Made by a program: the position numbers and the translations under genes
NCBI RefSeq assembly: GCF_016919245.1
Contig: NZ_JAFEJA010000001.1
Location: forward strand, 2,762,001-2,826,000
Source: Streptomyces zhihengii
GTDB lineage: Bacteria > Actinomycetota > Actinomycetes > Streptomycetales > Streptomycetaceae
Length of the DNA: 64,000 bases
Direction: 5' to 3'
Notes under the pieces: generated by a model
Database searches by the model: none
Told to the model about the DNA's origin: nothing
The model's input: the letters and a program-made list of their open reading frames with translations, nothing else
In this document: one piece after another, positions 1-8,096 of the stretch
How the letters are laid out: every line of letters begins with the position of its first letter
How positions within the stretch are numbered: the first letter of the stretch is position 1

Positions 1-234
1 CCCGTACCTCCGGCCGCGTACGCGTCCGGAACACCGGCGATCACCCCCGAGCGACAACCACTGGCCGCACTCTCGCGCAACCGGTCGGACAGGCCCCGCC
101 GTTCGGCAGGAACCCCCCTGTCCGCGGCCGGCGCCACTGCCGCCGGCCGGCCCGGTGGGGACCCAACGGACCGCGGCACGACTGGGAGCCGGGCTGGTGC
201 GGTATTGGACCGAGCGTCGCCGATCGTTGTCCAT
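1..234 (-). CDS. Possible gene start running off the left edge, unidentified
   Basis: A minus-strand frame opens with ATG at 234 (MDNDRRRSVQYRTS...) and stays open for 78 codons to the window edge with mostly G/C third positions. It would lie just downstream of the palindrome at 259-276. The translation is rich in Gly, Arg and Pro and matches no family I know. In DNA this G+C-rich an open frame of this length arises easily, and the ribosome-binding site is weak. A second frame is also open near the edge. Treat as tentative. Confidence 0.25.
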   Translation of the reverse strand, partial: MDNDRRRSVQYRTSPAPSRAAVRWVPTGPAGGSGAGRGQGGSCRTAGPVRPVARECGQWLSLGGDRRCSGRVRGRRYG

Positions 235-258
235 TACCCGCCCTGGCACAAGGGGGTT

Positions 259-276
259 CGTTACTCGCTAGTAACG
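259..276. promoter_or_regulatory. Palindromic operator-like site
   Basis: CGTTACT-cgct-AGTAACG is a perfect inverted repeat with 7-bp arms and a 4-bp centre. Size and symmetry fit a TetR-type operator. It lies 25 bp upstream of the possible left-edge gene. The surrounding 240-591 stretch has no convincing gene and is lower in G+C than its neighbours, which fits a control region. No bound regulator can be named. Confidence 0.45.
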
Positions 277-329
277 GCCTGATAACCACGCCACAACTGG
301 CTGACGCCGAGCGTGTACACAGGGTGTCG

Positions 330-349
330 CTTTGTGACGAACCACAAAG
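330..349. promoter_or_regulatory. Second inverted repeat in the left control region
   Basis: CTTTGTG-acgaac-CACAAAG is an inverted repeat with 7-bp arms and a 6-bp centre. It is followed by two overlapping purine-rich Shine-Dalgarno-like stretches at 346-361. An 18-codon ORF begins at 376, but it is 14 bases from the nearest Shine-Dalgarno-like run, too far for a normal start. Function unknown. Confidence 0.35.
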
Positions 350-462
350 GAGGAAAGGAGGCGATAACCGGACAGATGCGCCGAGTTGGAGTACTCGCAG
401 TAACAGCCGCCCCGATTGCCAAGTTTTGGTAAAGCAACCACGCGTTTTGTCACCGTGTCGCC

Positions 463-498
463 AAAACGGCGGCGGCACCGAGGCGGCGCCACCGCCGT
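463..498 (-). terminator. Probable terminator of the thioredoxin/TPR gene
   Basis: Read on the minus strand, ACGGCGGTGG pairs with CCGCCGCCGT (nine of ten positions) and is followed at once by TTTT. It lies about 95 bases past the stop codon of the gene at 592-1557. A G+C-rich stem followed by a T-run is the intrinsic-terminator pattern. Confidence 0.5.
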
Positions 499-591
499 AA
501 AACCGTCAGAAGCACCCGTACGGGACGCCGTTGTCAGATGTGCTGTCAACGTGACGCCAACAGGGTGTCCGCGATCCGGACCGGCGGGGTC

Positions 592-1557
592 TCAGAAGAG
601 CACCCGCGCCAGCGCCTGGCGTGCGGCGGTCACCCGCGGGTCGTCGGGTCCGACGACCTCGAAGAGTTCGAGCAGCCGCACCCGCGCCGCGTCACGGTCG
701 GCTCCGGCCGTGCGCCGCACGGTCTCCACCAGCCGGCCGAAGGCGTCCTCGACATGGCCCCCGACGAGATCCAGGTCCGCGGCGGCGATCTGCGCCGGGA
801 CGTCCGCGGGACCGTCGGCGGCGGCCTTGCGCACCGCCCCCGCGTCCATGCCCGCCACCCGGCCCAGCAGTTCGGCCTGGGCGAGGCCGAGCTTGGCCTC
901 CGTGTTGCCCGGGTCGTCCGCCAGGACGTTCCCGTACGCCCGGACGGCGCCGTCGAAGTCGCCGGCGTCCAGCGCGTCCATGGCGGCGCCCAGCAGCCCG
1001 TCGTGCGGGCCCGCGACGGGCTCCGCGGCCTCCGGGGCCGCTCCGTCCGCGTCGACGGTGAGCCCGGTCAGCCCGAAGCGCTCCTCGGCGACCTGGACGA
1101 GCTGGTCGAGGGTCTGGCGGATCTGCGCCTCGGGAGCGGCCCCCTGGAAGAGCGGCAGCGCCTGGCCGGCCACCACGGCGAACACGGCCGGAATGCCCTG
1201 CACACCGAACTGCTGCATCAGCATCTGGTTGGCGTCCACGTCGATCTTGGCGAGGACGAAGCGGCCGTTGTACTCGTGGGCCAGACGATCGAGCAGCGGG
1301 CTGAGCTGCTTGCACGGCTCGCACCACTCGGCCCAGAAGTCGATGACGACCGGGACCTCGGTGGAGCGCTGCAGGACGTCGCGCTCGAAGCCCGCCTCGT
1401 CGGTGTCGATCACCAGGCTCGCGGGCGGCACGGCACCGCCGCCGCCCTGCCGGGCGGCCTCGGCGCGGGCCTGCTCGGCCTTGGCCTTGGCCTCACCGGC
1501 CGCCTTCACCGCGGCGAGGTCGACGACGCCGCTCATGGACATGTTCCTTGGCTGCAT
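592..1557 (-). CDS. Thioredoxin-fold / TPR co-chaperone (YbbN/CnoX-like)
   Basis: This 321-residue cytosolic protein has a short Ala-rich lead and a thioredoxin domain at about residues 48-155. The active-site motif is WCEPC, with cysteines at 79 and 82. A C-terminal region at about 185-315 reads as tetratricopeptide-like helices. This is the YbbN/CnoX layout, a family of redox-active holdases. The ATG at 1557 is chosen because GGAGG sits about eight bases upstream; an in-frame start 30 bases earlier lacks this. It is divergent from the TetR gene. CEPC is unusual beside the classic CGPC, but both cysteines are present. Confidence 0.85.
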   Translation of the reverse strand: MQPRNMSMSGVVDLAAVKAAGEAKAKAEQARAEAARQGGGGAVPPASLVIDTDEAGFERDVLQRSTEVPVVIDFWAEWCEPCKQLSPLLDRLAHEYNGRFVLAKIDVDANQMLMQQFGVQGIPAVFAVVAGQALPLFQGAAPEAQIRQTLDQLVQVAEERFGLTGLTVDADGAAPEAAEPVAGPHDGLLGAAMDALDAGDFDGAVRAYGNVLADDPGNTEAKLGLAQAELLGRVAGMDAGAVRKAAADGPADVPAQIAAADLDLVGGHVEDAFGRLVETVRRTAGADRDAARVRLLELFEVVGPDDPRVTAARQALARVLF

Positions 1558-1683
1558 GCGTACATCCTCCCCCCTCCGCGCGCACATGTGAAAAGCCGGA
1601 CGCAGGTTCCGGCGGTACGGCGCCGGGTCCCCACCACGGCGCCTTGTGGTCGTCGCTCGGCCCGGCCGGTGCGGACGGGCTTT

Positions 1684-1700
1684 CGCTACGCGTCGTAGCG
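1684..1700. promoter_or_regulatory. Inverted repeat in the trx/tetR divergent promoter region
   Basis: CGCTACG-cgt-CGTAGCG is a perfect 17-bp inverted repeat, followed by TATCTG. It sits in the 228-bp gap between the divergent thioredoxin and TetR genes, about 85 bases before the TetR start. It is a candidate operator for the adjacent TetR regulator. Confidence 0.45.
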
Positions 1701-1762
1701 TATCTGTCCGGGGCCGGACGGGTGTGAGATTTACCCGGTGAACTGCCTCACAGGGAATCGCC

Positions 1763-1774
1763 TACCGGCCGGTA
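1763..1774. promoter_or_regulatory. 12-bp palindrome just upstream of the TetR start
   Basis: TACCGGCCGGTA is a perfect palindrome ending 11 bases before the ATG of the TetR gene at 1786. Binding here would block transcription or early elongation of tetR, so autoregulation is possible. It differs from the repeat at 1684-1700, so at most one of them is likely to be the TetR site. Confidence 0.4.
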
Positions 1775-1785
1775 TGGTCTCGGTC

Positions 1786-2421
1786 ATGTCCAGCAGAAGC
1801 CACCCCGAACCACCGCGTAAGGGTCGTACCGGCCGGCCCCGGAGCACCGAGGCGGACGCGGCGATCCTCCGCGCCACACGGGAATCGCTGGTGGAACTGG
1901 GCTGGTCGAAGCTGACCATGGCCGATGTCGCCGCCCGCGCGGGCGTCGCCAAGACCACCCTGTACCGCCGCTGGGCCAACCGGAACGAACTGGTCGTCGA
2001 CGCGGTCGCCGTCCTCTTCGACGAACTCGAACTCCCCGACCGCGGCAGCCTCGCCGCCGACGTGGAGGGCGTGGTCCTCCAGTTCGCCGATCTGCTCGGA
2101 CAGCCGGAGACCAAGACGGCGCTGATGGGCGTCGTCGCCGAGTCCACCTGCGACGACGCGCTGCGCGCCCGGATCCGCTCGGCGATCGTGGAGCGGCAGA
2201 AGCGGCTGGTGGTCGACGGCCGCCGCCGCGCCCAGGAGCGCGGCGAACTGCCCTACGAGGACGACCCCCGGGCCGCGGCCGGCAACACCGACCTGGTCTT
2301 CGACGTGGTCGCCGGCGCCGTGGTGCACCGGACCCTGGTCAGCGCGGAGCCCGTGGACGCGGAGTGGGCCCGCCGCTTCACCCTGCTGCTCCTCTCCGGC
2401 CTCGGCGCGCTCTCCGGCTGA
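1786..2421 (+). CDS. TetR/AcrR-family transcriptional regulator
   Basis: The protein has 211 residues. A basic N-terminus (GRTGRPRSTEAD) leads into a helix-turn-helix at about residues 40-62 (MADVAARAGVAKTTLYRRW), the TetR signature. The C-terminal helical ligand domain is undefined. The ATG at 1786 is preferred; in-frame starts at 1738 and 1774 would place the palindrome at 1763-1774 inside the gene. The gene is transcribed away from the thioredoxin gene and convergently with icmA. Its target is unknown; the divergent gene and itself are the simplest guesses. Confidence 0.85.
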   Translation: MSSRSHPEPPRKGRTGRPRSTEADAAILRATRESLVELGWSKLTMADVAARAGVAKTTLYRRWANRNELVVDAVAVLFDELELPDRGSLAADVEGVVLQFADLLGQPETKTALMGVVAESTCDDALRARIRSAIVERQKRLVVDGRRRAQERGELPYEDDPRAAAGNTDLVFDVVAGAVVHRTLVSAEPVDAEWARRFTLLLLSGLGALSG

Positions 2422-2554
2422 CGCGGGGGGGCGTACGGGCCCCGGGGACGCCCCCGAGCGGGCCCGGGCCCGGAACGCCCCGAGCGGGCCCGGAACGCGA
2501 ACGCCGCGAGCGCCCGCCCGGGCACGGCCCGGGCGGGCGCTCGCGGCACCGCCG

Positions 2555-4255
2555 TCAGAAGCCCGCGGGCTCCGTGTAGACGCCCCACTCGTCCCGCAGG
2601 ACGCCGCAGATCTCGCCGAGCGTCGCCTCGGCGCGCACCGCCTCCAGCATCGGCCCGATCATGTTGGAGCCGTCACGGGCGGCGGCCAGCATCGCGTCCA
2701 GCGTGGACCGCACCCGGGCCTCGTCGCGCCCGGCCTTGCGGTCGCCGAGCGCCCGCACCTGCTCCCGCTCGACCTCGTGGCTGACCCGCAGGATCTCCAG
2801 GTCCCCGGTGACGGAACCGGTCGCGGTGTTGACGCCCACGACCTTCTTCTCGCCCTTCTCCAGGGCCTGCTGGTAGCGGAAGGCCGACTCGGCGATCTCG
2901 CCGGTGAACCAGCCGTCCTCGATGCCGCGCAGGATGCCGGAGGTGATCGGACCGATGGGGTGCCGGCCGTCGGGGTGGGCCCGCAGCCCCCGCTCCCGGA
3001 TCCGGTCGAAGATCTTCTCGGCGTCCGCCTCGATGCGGTCGGTGAGCTGCTCCACGTACCAGGAACCGCCCAGCGGGTCCGCCACGTTGGCGACGCCCGT
3101 CTCCTCCATCAGCACCTGCTGGGTGCGCAGGGCGATCTCCGCGGCCTGCTCCGAGGGGAGCGCCAGGGTCTCGTCCAGGGCGTTGGTGTGGAGGGAGTTG
3201 GTGCCGCCGAGGACGGCGGAGAGCGCCTCGACCGCGGTGCGCACCACGTTGTTGTAGGGCTGCTGGGCGGTGAGGGAGACACCGGCGGTCTGGGTGTGGA
3301 AGCGCAGCCACTGGGCCTTGTCCGTCTTCGCGCCGTAGACCTCCTTCATCCAGCGCGCCCAGATCCGGCGCGCGGCGCGGAACTTGGCGATCTCCTCGAA
3401 GAAGTCGAGGTGTGCGTCGAAGAAGAAGGAGAGCCCGGGGGCGAAGGTGTCGACGTCCAGACCGCGGGAGAGCCCGAGCTCGACGTAGCCGAAGCCGTCG
3501 GCGAGGGTGTACGCGAGCTCCTGCGCGGCCGTCGCCCCGGCCTCGCGGATGTGGTAGCCGGAGACCGAGAGCGGCTTGTACGCGGGGATGCCCTGCGCGC
3601 AGTGCTCCATCAGGTCGCCGATCAGGCGCAGGTGCGGCTCGGGCTGGAAGAGCCACTCCTTCTGCGCGATGTACTCCTTGAAGATGTCCGTCTGGAGGGT
3701 GCCGTTGAGCACGGCCGGGTCGACGCCCTGGCGCTCGGCCGCGACCAGGTACATGCAGAAGACGGGGACGGCCGGACCGGAGATGGTCATGGACGTCGTG
3801 ACGTCGCCGAGGGGGATGTCCTTGAACAGGACCTCCATGTCGGCGGCGGAGTCGATGGCGACACCGCAGTGGCCGACCTCGCCGAGCGCGCGCGGGTCGT
3901 CGGAGTCGCGGCCCATGAGCGTGGGCATGTCGAAGGCGACCGAGAGCCCGCCGCCGCCGGCGGCGAGGATCATCTTGTAGCGCTCGTTGGTCTGCTCGGC
4001 GTTGCCGAAGCCGGCGAACTGGCGGATCGTCCAGGTGCGGCCCCGGTAGCCGGTGGCGTGCAGGCCCCGGGTGTACGGGTACTCGCCGGGCCAGCCGATG
4101 CGCTCGAAGCCCTCGTAGTGGTCCCCGGGGCGCGGGCCGTAGACCGGCTCCACCTCGTCCCCGGAGAGCGTGGTGAAGTCCGCGTCCCGCTTGCGGGCCT
4201 TGTCGTAACGGGCCTGCCAGCGACGGCGGCCTTCCTCGATGGCGTCAGCGTCCAT
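2555..4255 (-). CDS. icmA: Isobutyryl-CoA mutase, large (catalytic) subunit
   Basis: IcmA with its small cobalamin-binding subunit IcmB interconverts isobutyryl-CoA and n-butyryl-CoA using adenosylcobalamin, linking valine breakdown to polyketide and fatty-acid precursors. The protein has 566 residues, the IcmA length, and covers only the TIM-barrel part; the C-terminal cobalamin domain of methylmalonyl-CoA mutase is absent. Phe80 (RQFAGFGNAEQTN) and Gln198 (EYIAQKEW) are the residues that separate isobutyryl-CoA mutase from methylmalonyl-CoA mutase, which has Tyr and Arg there. No icmB lies in the window. CTAGGACGTCCTAG, a 14-bp palindrome, sits a few bases upstream of the start. Confidence 0.93.
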   Translation of the reverse strand: MDADAIEEGRRRWQARYDKARKRDADFTTLSGDEVEPVYGPRPGDHYEGFERIGWPGEYPYTRGLHATGYRGRTWTIRQFAGFGNAEQTNERYKMILAAGGGGLSVAFDMPTLMGRDSDDPRALGEVGHCGVAIDSAADMEVLFKDIPLGDVTTSMTISGPAVPVFCMYLVAAERQGVDPAVLNGTLQTDIFKEYIAQKEWLFQPEPHLRLIGDLMEHCAQGIPAYKPLSVSGYHIREAGATAAQELAYTLADGFGYVELGLSRGLDVDTFAPGLSFFFDAHLDFFEEIAKFRAARRIWARWMKEVYGAKTDKAQWLRFHTQTAGVSLTAQQPYNNVVRTAVEALSAVLGGTNSLHTNALDETLALPSEQAAEIALRTQQVLMEETGVANVADPLGGSWYVEQLTDRIEADAEKIFDRIRERGLRAHPDGRHPIGPITSGILRGIEDGWFTGEIAESAFRYQQALEKGEKKVVGVNTATGSVTGDLEILRVSHEVEREQVRALGDRKAGRDEARVRSTLDAMLAAARDGSNMIGPMLEAVRAEATLGEICGVLRDEWGVYTEPAGF

Positions 4256-4267
4256 GCTTCGAATTTA

Positions 4268-4281
4268 CTAGGACGTCCTAG
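4268..4281. promoter_or_regulatory. Palindrome upstream of icmA
   Basis: CTAGGACGTCCTAG is a perfect 14-bp palindrome in the short gap between icmA, which starts at 4255, and the DUF3817 gene. It is A+T-richer than the flanks, which is unusual here. Its position 12 bases before the icmA start fits an operator. The nearby MarR and TetR proteins are candidate binders, but nothing in the sequence decides between them. Confidence 0.45.
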
Positions 4282-4343
4282 TATCTGTCGACGGCAAAGC
4301 GCCGCGAGCCGTGCCCGCGGCGCTTCGGACCGCTCCGGTGGCC

Positions 4344-4676
4344 CTACGCCTCGGCGCGGGCGGGGGCGGGCGTGCCGCCCTCGATCAGGGCGCGGGCCTC
4401 GCGGGAGACCTTCGGCTCCACGAAGAAGGAGGCGAAGGGGATGCAGCCCGCGGCCAGCACCCACAGCAGCTTCCCGAACGGCCACTTCGCCTTCGAGCCC
4501 AGGTCGAACGCGAAGATCACGTAGACGATGAACAGCACACCGTGGATCTGCGAGATCAGCATGGTGTCGCCGGTGTCGAACCCGTACTTCAGGACGATGG
4601 CGCCCGTGAACACGAGCAGCCAGACGGCGGTGATGTACGCCATCACCCGGTACCGGGTCAGCACATTCGCTTTCAT
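4344..4676 (-). CDS. DUF3817 small integral membrane protein
   Basis: The protein has 110 residues and three predicted membrane helices at about 10-30, 40-60 and 68-87. The helix-two motif (ISQIHGVLFIVYVIFAFDL) is the DUF3817 hallmark. The C-terminus is short and cytoplasmic-looking. Its role is unknown; the family is sometimes annotated YdzA-like membrane protein. A clear paralogue lies at 8093-8437, so two copies bracket the MarR, MFS and ArsR genes. It may share a transcript with the MarR gene upstream. Confidence 0.8.
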   Translation of the reverse strand: MKANVLTRYRVMAYITAVWLLVFTGAIVLKYGFDTGDTMLISQIHGVLFIVYVIFAFDLGSKAKWPFGKLLWVLAAGCIPFASFFVEPKVSREARALIEGGTPAPARAEA

Positions 4677-4768
4677 GCCGTCGAGCGTAACCGGGCCCGA
4701 CGGGGCGATCTTCGACGGGGTTCCCGGGGGCGGGGCCCCGCGCCCGGCGGGTGGCGGGCCCGCGTGGC

Positions 4769-5278
4769 CTACGTCTCGTCGAAGTCCTGCGCCGCGACCC
4801 GCAGGGGCCGGAGCATCGCGAAGATCTCCGCGCACTCGTCCGCGTCGTAGGTGCCGAGGCCGAAGTCCATGCCCATCAGGTCGCGGGTGGCCGCCTCGAC
4901 CACCTCGCGGCCCTTGCCGGTGATGGAGGCGAGGGTGCCGCGCCCGTCGTTCGGGTTGGGGCGCTTGGCCACCAGCCCGGAGCGGACCAGCCGGTCCACG
5001 GTGTTGGTCACCGACGTGGGGTGCACCATCAGCCGCTCGCCGATCTTCGACATCGGCAGCTCGCCCGCCTTGGAGAAGGTGAGCAGCACCAGCGCCTCGT
5101 AGCGGGCGAAGGTCAGGCCGTACGGCTTGACGACCGCGTCCACCTCGGAGAGCAGGATCTGATGCGCCCGCATGATCGAGGTGATCGCCGCCATCGAGGG
5201 CACGGGCCCCCATCGCTGCTTCCAGAGCTCGTCGGCCCGGGCGATGGGATCGAAGGAGAGACTGAGCGGCTTCGGCAC
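4769..5278 (-). CDS. MarR-family transcriptional regulator
   Basis: The protein has 169 residues with a central winged helix at about 55-125. The recognition region reads MSKIGERLMVHPTSVTNTVD, followed by the MarR wing with DGRG. N- and C-terminal helices form the usual dimer interface. The start lies nine bases after the MFS stop, so the two genes are probably one transcript, with the regulator responding to a substrate of the exporter or acting on icmA. Neither is provable from sequence. Confidence 0.85.
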   Translation of the reverse strand: MPKPLSLSFDPIARADELWKQRWGPVPSMAAITSIMRAHQILLSEVDAVVKPYGLTFARYEALVLLTFSKAGELPMSKIGERLMVHPTSVTNTVDRLVRSGLVAKRPNPNDGRGTLASITGKGREVVEAATRDLMGMDFGLGTYDADECAEIFAMLRPLRVAAQDFDET

Positions 5279-5287
5279 GGCATGACC

Positions 5288-6577
5288 TTACCTACTGGTC
5301 ACATGGCGGTCAGCCCCGTCTCGCACCTCGGTCGGCGCGGGTGCTCCGGGGCCCACTCCGTGCCGCCGCGCCCGCCCCACCAGCACCAGGCAGCACAGCG
5401 TCCCGACGGCTCCGGAGCCCGCCACCACGTGGTGCACCGGCCAGAATTCGGCGGCGAGCCCGGCGAGCGCCATGCCCACGCCCTGGGCGGTCATCAGGCC
5501 CGCGGTCATCAGGGTCATCGCCCGCCCGCGCAGTTCCCCGGGCACCGCGTCGACGAACCAGCGGTCGAGCCCGATGAGGTAGGCGGCGCTCATGCCGCTC
5601 ACCACCAGCAGGAACAGCGCCCAGCCCAGGCCGGGCAGCAGCAGGTAGCCGGTCAGCGGCAGCACGCCGAGGGCGGCGAGCGGGAGGACGATCCGGTCCC
5701 GGGCGCGGGGGCCGAGCCGGGACCCGGCGTACAGCTCGGAGCCCACGTGCCCGACGGCCATGGCGCTCATCATCAGCCCGACGGCGCCGGGGCCCGCGCC
5801 GAGCGCGTCGGCGTAGGGGGCGGCCAGCGCCTCGGGCGCGACGACGAACAGCGCGGGGATCCAGAAGAGCAGCATCAGCAGCCGGACCCGCCGGTCGGAC
5901 AGCAGCAGCCGGGCGGCGGCGAGCGAGTCCGCCGTCGCCCGGGCAGCGCCGGGCGCCGCGGCCCGCGCGGGCCTGGCCCGGGTGCCGAAGCGCAGCAGCA
6001 GCGCCGAGCACAGGAACGTCAGCACGGTCAGGCAGATCGCCCGGCGCGGTGACACGACGGCGAGCAGCAGGCCGCCCGCGCCGAACCCGGCGAACATCGC
6101 GCTCTGGGAGACGATCCGCAGCACCGAACGCCCGAGGACGTAGAGCTCCCCCTCGCCGAGGATGTCGGTGAGGGCGGCGGCCCGCGTCCCGGTGAAGACG
6201 GGCGCGACGGCGGCGAGGGCGCAGCGCAGCACCAGCAGGGCCGCGACCGGGGTGCCGGGGAGCGCCATCAGCAGCGCGCAGGCCCCGCACACCAGGTCGC
6301 AGACGACGAGCACCCGCCGGGCGGGGTGGCGGTCGGCCACCGAGGCGAGCAGCGTCCCGCCGGCGAGGTAGGGGAGGAAACCGAGCGCGAAGGTCAGCGC
6401 GCTCAGCAGCGGGGACCCGGTGAGCCCGTAGACGAGGACGGTGAGCGAGATCTCGGCGACGACGACGCCCAGCAGGGAGAGCAGATGGGCGGCGAAGACG
6501 GCACGGAACTCGCGGACGCGGAACACGGCGCGGTAGCCGGGGAGGGCGGGCTCCTCCGGGTGACTGGGGCTCGACAT
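5288..6577 (-). CDS. Major facilitator superfamily transporter
   Basis: The protein has 429 residues and about 12 hydrophobic segments. The loop between helices two and three reads ASVADRHPARRVLV, matching the MFS signature (GxxxDRxGRR-like). An N-terminal 30-residue stretch is soluble. The closest character is the MFS drug-exporter group found next to ArsR-like regulators. It is divergent from the ArsR gene with a 75-bp shared promoter gap, and followed closely by the MarR gene. The substrate is unknown. Confidence 0.85.
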   Translation of the reverse strand: MSSPSHPEEPALPGYRAVFRVREFRAVFAAHLLSLLGVVVAEISLTVLVYGLTGSPLLSALTFALGFLPYLAGGTLLASVADRHPARRVLVVCDLVCGACALLMALPGTPVAALLVLRCALAAVAPVFTGTRAAALTDILGEGELYVLGRSVLRIVSQSAMFAGFGAGGLLLAVVSPRRAICLTVLTFLCSALLLRFGTRARPARAAAPGAARATADSLAAARLLLSDRRVRLLMLLFWIPALFVVAPEALAAPYADALGAGPGAVGLMMSAMAVGHVGSELYAGSRLGPRARDRIVLPLAALGVLPLTGYLLLPGLGWALFLLVVSGMSAAYLIGLDRWFVDAVPGELRGRAMTLMTAGLMTAQGVGMALAGLAAEFWPVHHVVAGSGAVGTLCCLVLVGRARRHGVGPGAPAPTEVRDGADRHVTSR

Positions 6578-6652
6578 GGCGAACAGCGTGCCGGGACCAC
6601 CCCGGGCTCCCTAGACTTTCGCCCCCAGCCGAATCTCCGCCCCGGGGGCCGG

Positions 6653-7642
6653 ATGCCGTTCCAGTTGCTGCTCGACGAACAGGACCTGCTGCGCTGCCGG
6701 TTCGCGGTGTCCCCGCTGTGGGAGACCCAGGAGGCCGTGCGCACCCTGGACCGGCCCCGGCGCCACGGCTACCACCTGCCGTGGCTGCGGCGCATCAGGG
6801 AGGCGGCGGCCGGACTCGATCTGCGCCCGCTGTGGACGCTGATGCCGGACGGCGGTCACAACCCGGACTTCTTCTGCCCGATGCCCCGCGGGCCGGTGGC
6901 GTCGTTCGAGGAGGAGATCGCGCGGGTACGGGCCACGCCCGCCGAGGCCGCGCTGACGGACATCGGGGCGGCGCTGGACTCCGTCCCCGGGGGGCGCGGC
7001 AGCCCGGCCGGGCGCGAGCTGCTCGCCGACCCGGCGCGCACGGTCCGCAGGACGGCGGACCTCCTCGAACAGGCGTGGCACGTCCTGGTCGAGCCGGAGT
7101 GGCCCCGGCTGTGCGCGCTGCTGGAGGCCGATGTGGCCTACCACTCGCGCCGGCTGGCCGAGGGCGGCTTCGCGCAGGTGGTGGGCGAGCTGAGCCCGCG
7201 GCTGGTCTGGGAGGAGTCCACGCTCACCATCTCCGGTATGCGGGGCGACCACACCCGGGTCCTCGGAGGCGCCGGCCTGGTGCTGATGCCGAGCGTGTTC
7301 TGCTGGCCGGACGTGATCAGCGGGTACGAGCCGCCGTGGCAGCCGGCCGTGATCTACCCGGTGCGCGGGATCGGCGGTCTGTGGACCAGGCCGACGGGGC
7401 GGACCCCGGCGGCGCTGGGCGCGCTGCTGGGCCGGGTGCGCGCCGATGTGCTGTGCGCGCTGGACGAGCCGGCCGGGACCTCGGTGCTGGCCCGGCGCCT
7501 GTCCCTCGCGCCGTCGACGGTGTCGGCGCATCTGTCGGTGCTGCGGGAGGCGGGGCTGCTCACCTCCCGCCGCTACGGTCACCAGGTGCTGTACGAGCGC
7601 ACCCCGCTCGGGACCACCCTCGCCGCCTCCCCGGAGGACTGA
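6653..7642 (+). CDS. ArsR-family regulator with DUF5937-type N-terminal domain
   Basis: The protein has 329 residues. Residues up to about 240 form a long N-terminal domain of the DUF5937 type (LRCRFAVSPLWET opening). The C-terminal 80 residues form an ArsR winged helix (LSLAPSTVSAHLSVLREAGL, then SRRYGHQVLYERT). No metal-binding Cys pair is seen, so metal sensing is unlikely. This architecture is common beside MFS exporters, and the gene diverges from one here, so it probably represses that transporter. The ATG at 6653 is the first start in frame after the divergent promoter. Confidence 0.82.
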   Translation: MPFQLLLDEQDLLRCRFAVSPLWETQEAVRTLDRPRRHGYHLPWLRRIREAAAGLDLRPLWTLMPDGGHNPDFFCPMPRGPVASFEEEIARVRATPAEAALTDIGAALDSVPGGRGSPAGRELLADPARTVRRTADLLEQAWHVLVEPEWPRLCALLEADVAYHSRRLAEGGFAQVVGELSPRLVWEESTLTISGMRGDHTRVLGGAGLVLMPSVFCWPDVISGYEPPWQPAVIYPVRGIGGLWTRPTGRTPAALGALLGRVRADVLCALDEPAGTSVLARRLSLAPSTVSAHLSVLREAGLLTSRRYGHQVLYERTPLGTTLAASPED

Positions 7643-7650
7643 CCGCGCGG

Positions 7651-7677
7651 CCCGGGGCCCGTGCGAGGGGCCCCGGG
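7651..7677. terminator. Convergent terminator after the ArsR gene
   Basis: CCCGGGGCCC (7651-7660) pairs perfectly with GGGCCCCGGG (7668-7677) around a 7-base loop. It starts nine bases after the ArsR stop codon, between convergent genes. There is no T-run, as is usual for Streptomyces hairpin terminators. Confidence 0.6.
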
Positions 7678-7802
7678 TCAGCGGCGCGCGGCGCGCTTCA
7701 CCCGGAGGCGGACGGCACGCCGGGCGACGGGCCCCAGGGACTCGAAGGCGGCGAGCAGGACGCCGGGCTGCTCCAGCGCGTCGAGGGCCCGGCCCACCGG
7801 GG

Positions 7803-8096
7803 TCAGGCGCCGAGGTGCCGCTCCACCGTCTCCACCTTGGCGGTGAGACCGTCCGTGACACCGGGGCGGATGTCCGCCTTCAGCACGAGCGAGACGCGCG
7901 GCGCGCGGGCCTCGACGGCGGCGACGGCCCGCTTCACGACGTCCATCACCTCGTCCCACTCCCCCTCGACGGAGGTGAACATCGCGTCGGTGCGGTTCGG
8001 CAGCCCGGACTCGCGGACGACGCGCACGGCGTCGGCCACGTAGGCGCCGACGTCCTCGCCCACACCGAGCGGTGTGACGGAGAACGCGACGATCAT
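7803..8096 (-). CDS. MTH1187/YqgV family thiamine-binding protein (UPF0045)
   Basis: The protein has 97 residues and is a single ferredoxin-like domain of the MTH1187/YkoF-like family ([11 protein letters not shown] opening; [17 protein letters not shown] in the middle). Members bind thiamine or hydroxymethylpyrimidine-like compounds in crystal structures; the cellular role is unclear. The start overlaps the DUF3817 stop as ATGA, so the two are translationally coupled, with this gene second. Confidence 0.85.
   Translation of the reverse strand: MIVAFSVTPLGVGEDVGAYVADAVRVVRESGLPNRTDAMFTSVEGEWDEVMDVVKRAVAAVEARAPRVSLVLKADIRPGVTDGLTAKVETVERHLGA

Noticed and set aside
125..210. Possible cobalamin riboswitch (GCCACTG and GGGAGCCGGG-like segments)
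   Set aside because: Only short pieces resemble the B12 box; the order and pairing of the full aptamer are not seen, and no cobalamin gene follows.
376..432. An 18-residue ORF (MRRVGVLAVTAAP...) after two purine runs
   Set aside because: The spacing of 14 bases to the nearest Shine-Dalgarno-like run is too long and no downstream gene on that strand would be controlled by it. It remains possible as a leader peptide.
5310..6290. Arg-rich minus-strand ORF inside the MFS gene
   Set aside because: It is a frame-shifted shadow of the transporter with no membrane segments or motifs.
7678..7797. A 39-codon minus-strand ORF (GTG start) after the thiamine-binding-family gene
   Set aside because: It has a plausible C-terminus (VARRAVRLRVKRAARR) and no overlap with known genes, but it has no ribosome-binding site, no recognised homologue, and ends at the convergent terminator hairpin.
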